From assembly GCA_900757715.1 (NCBI GenBank), contig CAAEOZ010000077.1, positions 1-6,865 of the forward strand: a stretch of 6,865 bases of DNA, written 5' to 3'. The DNA is from an uncultured Veillonella sp. (GTDB taxonomy: Bacteria; Bacillota; Negativicutes; Veillonellales; Veillonellaceae). The notes beneath the pieces are model-generated. The model did no database searches. It saw only the letters and a program-made list of their open reading frames with translations, and was not told the origin of the DNA. Below, piece after piece: positions 4,419-6,865 of this stretch (positions are counted from its first letter, which is position 1; each line of letters starts with the position of its first letter). The position numbers were made by a program, and so were the translations under genes.

Positions 4419-6783
4419 TTGTAGTTTCCTCTTTTTTAGCTTTGCTAGACTTTTTAGATTCTTTTACAGACTCTTCACTAGCTTCACTCTTTTTCTTTCT
4501 TGTTTTCTTTGGTGGCCTAGTAGGACAAGTTTCATTGGAACAGAACTTTTTAACTGTACCATTTTTATATGTCTTTTCAACCATTATAGAACCACATGTT
4601 TCACAGAAATCATGAGTTGGTTTATCCCATAATGTAAAGTCGCATTGTGGGTATCGATTACAGCCATAGAAAATACGTCCACGACGAGACTTGCGTTCTA
4701 CGATTTCCCCTTCTTTACATTTAGGACAAGTTACACCAGTTCCTACTGTAATAGGTTTTGTGTTTTTACATTCCGGGAAATTAGAACATGCTAAAAACTT
4801 ACCATAGCGACCAAATTTATATACCATTGGACTATTGCAAAGTTCACAGATTTCATCACTTTCCATAGATGCAATTTCAATGCGGTCTACATCACTTGCA
4901 TCTTCTAGCTCTTGCGCAAAGACCTCGTAGAAATCAGATAATACTTTTACATATGTATCCTTACCAGATGCAATGGCATCTAGTTCTTCTTCTAGATCAC
5001 GAGTAAAGCCAGTATTGATGATTTTTTCAAAGTATGCAATCAAGAAGTCTACCACCACAAAGCCTAGCTCTGTAGGCACGAATTGTTTATTCGTATTTTC
5101 CACATAGTTACGACTTACGATAGTATCTAGAATTGGTGCGTATGTACTAGGACGACCAATACCAAGTTCTTCTAATGTTTTGATGAGACTCGCCTCGGAG
5201 TAACGTGGAGGTGGTTGCGTAAAATGTTGTTCTGGCAACACCTCTACCGTATGGGCAATATCATTCTTTTTTAAAGCAGGTAATTGAGGGACATCCTCTT
5301 TTTTTGCATCTTCATAAACGGCACTGAAACCTGGGAAGATAACACGAGAGCCAGTCGCTTTAAATGTATAGTCATCTTTTACATTCAACTCTATCGTTGT
5401 GGATTCATTTTGTTGAGGCGCCATTTGGCTAGCCATAAAACGATTCCAAATCAACGTATATAGCTTAAGTTCATCACGACTCAAGAATGGTTCCACCATT
5501 TTAGGTGTTAACTCGAGAGATGTAGGACGAATCGCCTCATGCGCATCTTGTGCAGAACCCTTAGAGCCGTACACATTTGGTTTAGACGGATAATAGTCTT
5601 CCCCATAATTGCGAAGAATAAAATCCTTAGCCATAGCTTGCATCTCTTTAGAGATACGCGTAGAGTCTGTACGCATATATGTAATCAAACCTACGTGGCC
5701 ATAGGAGCCAATTTCTAAACCTTCGTATAAATGTTGAGCAATCATCATCGTACGCTTAGCACCAAAGTTCAATTTACGCACACCATCTTGTTGCAAGGTA
5801 GATGTTGTAAATGGAGGTGCCGCTTTACGAGAACGCTTGCGCTTTTCAATATTAGTCACTACTGCATCTTCATTGCCAATAGCATCAACTATGGCTTGTG
5901 CATCACTTTCAGTAGTAATATCGATTTTTTCATCTTTAATATGGGTTAATTCCGCTGTGAAAGCCTCTTTCTTAGGCGTTTCAAAATTGCCTTCAATCGT
6001 CCAATATTCTTGTGGCACGAAAGCTTGAATTTCTCGCTCTCTTTCACAGATAAGTCGAACTGCAACGGATTGCACACGACCTGCACTGAGACCTTTACAA
6101 ACCTTTTTCCATAATAAAGGACTCAATTTATAGCCTACGATACGGTCTAAAACACGGCGTGCTTGTTGGGCATCTACCATGTTCATATCGATAGTACGTG
6201 GAGAACCCAATGCTTCTACTACCGCATTTTTAGTAATCTCATTGAACGTAATACGGCATGTAGACGTAGGATCTACATTTAGAATGTACGCTAAATGCCA
6301 AGAAATAGCTTCCCCTTCGCGGTCAGGGTCAGTTGCGAGCAATACGGCACTGCTTTCATCAGCATAAGAAACTAGTTCATCAATAACCTTTTTACGTGTT
6401 ACCAAATTACTATAGCGCGGCGTGAAATCATGCTCTATATCGATGCCCATTTGAGATTTAGGCAAATCTCGTAAGTGGCCCATACTCGCCTTTACAACGT
6501 AGTTAGGACCTAAAAATTTTTCAATTGTTTTAGATTTAGCAGGAGACTCTACGATAACCAAAACTTTGCCATCAGGATTATATACGCGTGGCTCCCGTTG
6601 CTCTGGCGGTACAGAGGTTTGTAGTACGGATTTATCCCGTACAATCCCCATTGGAGTAAGGGCTTCCTTAGCTACCTTACGCTTTATCGTAGTACTTTCT
6701 TTCTTAGTATTTTTCTTTTTTGTGTCTTTACTAGTACTAGCTGCTTTCGGCTCGCCAATAACGATAGATCGTTTAATGGACAA
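4408..6783 (-). CDS. topA: DNA topoisomerase I (type IA)
   Basis: Relaxes negatively supercoiled DNA by cutting one strand through a 5'-phosphotyrosine link. Numbered from the TTG start (791 residues): the Toprim domain begins near residue 73 with VLVIVESPAK (Glu79), followed by TDPDREGE (Asp152, Asp154). The catalytic Tyr369 is in ITYMRTDSTR, and GIGRPSTYA lies at 541-549. Three complete four-cysteine zinc ribbons follow: Cys646/649/666/672, 686/689/708/714 and 727/730/748/753. A Lys/Ser/Glu-rich tail closes the protein. The roughly 70-residue basic extension before Toprim is unusual. TTG is preferred because AGGAG (6792-6796) lies 8 nt upstream. The in-frame GTG at 6790-6792 overlaps that site and cannot use it. 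A later ATG (codon 45 of this numbering) has a weaker, more distant AAGGA. The gene overlaps dprA and trmFO by 11 nt each. Confidence 0.95.
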   Translation of the reverse strand: MSIKRSIVIGEPKAASTSKDTKKKNTKKESTTIKRKVAKEALTPMGIVRDKSVLQTSVPPEQREPRVYNPDGKVLVIVESPAKSKTIEKFLGPNYVVKASMGHLRDLPKSQMGIDIEHDFTPRYSNLVTRKKVIDELVSYADESSAVLLATDPDREGEAISWHLAYILNVDPTSTCRITFNEITKNAVVEALGSPRTIDMNMVDAQQARRVLDRIVGYKLSPLLWKKVCKGLSAGRVQSVAVRLICEREREIQAFVPQEYWTIEGNFETPKKEAFTAELTHIKDEKIDITTESDAQAIVDAIGNEDAVVTNIEKRKRSRKAAPPFTTSTLQQDGVRKLNFGAKRTMMIAQHLYEGLEIGSYGHVGLITYMRTDSTRISKEMQAMAKDFILRNYGEDYYPSKPNVYGSKGSAQDAHEAIRPTSLELTPKMVEPFLSRDELKLYTLIWNRFMASQMAPQQNESTTIELNVKDDYTFKATGSRVIFPGFSAVYEDAKKEDVPQLPALKKNDIAHTVEVLPEQHFTQPPPRYSEASLIKTLEELGIGRPSTYAPILDTIVSRNYVENTNKQFVPTELGFVVVDFLIAYFEKIINTGFTRDLEEELDAIASGKDTYVKVLSDFYEVFAQELEDASDVDRIEIASMESDEICELCNSPMVYKFGRYGKFLACSNFPECKNTKPITVGTGVTCPKCKEGEIVERKSRRGRIFYGCNRYPQCDFTLWDKPTHDFCETCGSIMVEKTYKNGTVKKFCSNETCPTRPPKKTRKKKSEASEESVKESKKSSKAKKEETTIES
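4428..4431 (-). promoter_or_regulatory. Ribosome binding site fixing the TTG start of trmFO
   Basis: On the minus strand GAGG, within AAAGAGGAAA, lies inside the last codons of topA, 9 nt upstream of the TTG at 4418. There is no in-frame ATG or GTG before the FAD-binding glycine motif, so TTG is the only sensible start. Confidence 0.75.
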
Positions 6784-6865
6784 GTATATCACTCCTAGTC
6801 ATATTAATATAGCCTCTCGGCGGATGATTCTCTATAGCCCCTTCCATTTCTAACTCTAGTAATAA
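6773..6865 (-). CDS. dprA: DNA-processing protein DprA, C-terminal fragment (runs off right edge)
   Basis: The minus-strand frame open from the right edge encodes 30 residues, LLLELEMEGAIENHPPRGYI followed by NMTRSDILVH, and then TAA. This matches the small winged-helix domain at the end of DprA/Smf proteins, where an L-LEL-G-I pattern precedes a P-G-Y/R-Y-I hairpin. DprA binds single-stranded DNA and loads RecA during natural transformation. Position supports the call, since dprA directly precedes topA in many Firmicutes. The stop codon lies 11 nt inside topA, so the two are almost certainly one operon. The Rossmann-like DNA-binding domain lies outside the window. The last few residues after the winged helix are not conserved. 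Confidence 0.82.
   Translation of the reverse strand, partial: LLLELEMEGAIENHPPRGYINMTRSDILVH
6792..6796 (-). promoter_or_regulatory. Ribosome binding site deciding the topA start
   Basis: AGGAG on the minus strand lies inside the dprA coding end, 8 nt before the TTG at 6783. The upstream in-frame GTG (6790-6792) begins on the last base of this motif, so it has no usable spacing. The site therefore favours a 791-residue TopA over a 794-residue one. Confidence 0.7.

Noticed and set aside
4441..4500. Low-complexity pyrimidine-rich stretch on the plus strand
   Set aside because: It is simply the coding strand complement of the Lys/Ser/Glu-rich TopA tail. No separate element is needed to explain it.
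5731..6853. Several 62-95 codon plus-strand frames opposite topA
   Set aside because: They are antisense to conserved topA coding sequence, with no plausible start signals or domain features.

Overview
The window looks like chromosomal housekeeping DNA from a low-GC Firmicute. My best guess is a Negativicute of the Veillonella type. This rests on the AT-rich base composition, the strong AGGAG-type ribosome binding sites, the dprA-topA-trmFO gene order and the presence of folate-dependent TrmFO. It is a judgement by recognition, not a database result. I see no phage, transposon, CRISPR, rRNA or tRNA sequence.

Layout from left to right. The first 44 codons of leuS (leucyl-tRNA synthetase) leave the left edge on the minus strand, with their own sigma-A-type promoter and a leader hairpin just before the ribosome binding site. 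Immediately upstream, also on the minus strand, lies a 560-residue exported glycoside hydrolase family 18 (GH18) protein with a copper-amine-oxidase-like N-terminal domain and a long Lys/Glu/Ala-rich helical tail built of 11-residue repeats. A 156-bp divergent promoter region separates it from lgt (prolipoprotein diacylglyceryl transferase, plus strand). lgt ends at a strong hairpin terminator that is symmetric enough to stop transcription from both sides. An AT-rich spacer with a 12-bp tandem repeat follows. The right half is a tightly packed minus-strand operon, read right to left: the last 30 codons of dprA, then topA (DNA topoisomerase I), then trmFO (tRNA U54 methylation). In my reading both internal junctions overlap by exactly 11 nt and both downstream genes start with TTG.

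Functionally, the right-hand operon groups DNA uptake/recombination (DprA), relaxation of negative supercoils (TopA) and tRNA maturation (TrmFO). The left half holds two cell-envelope genes transcribed divergently (lgt and the GH18 enzyme) and a translation gene (leuS). The GH18 protein has a Sec signal peptide without a lipobox, so it is not a predicted Lgt substrate.

I did not find a convincing undescribed system. The points most worth a second look are the GH18 tail architecture, the non-canonical active-region residues in Lgt, the leader hairpin and operator-like inverted repeat before leuS, the back-to-back promoters, and the paired TTG overlap junctions.
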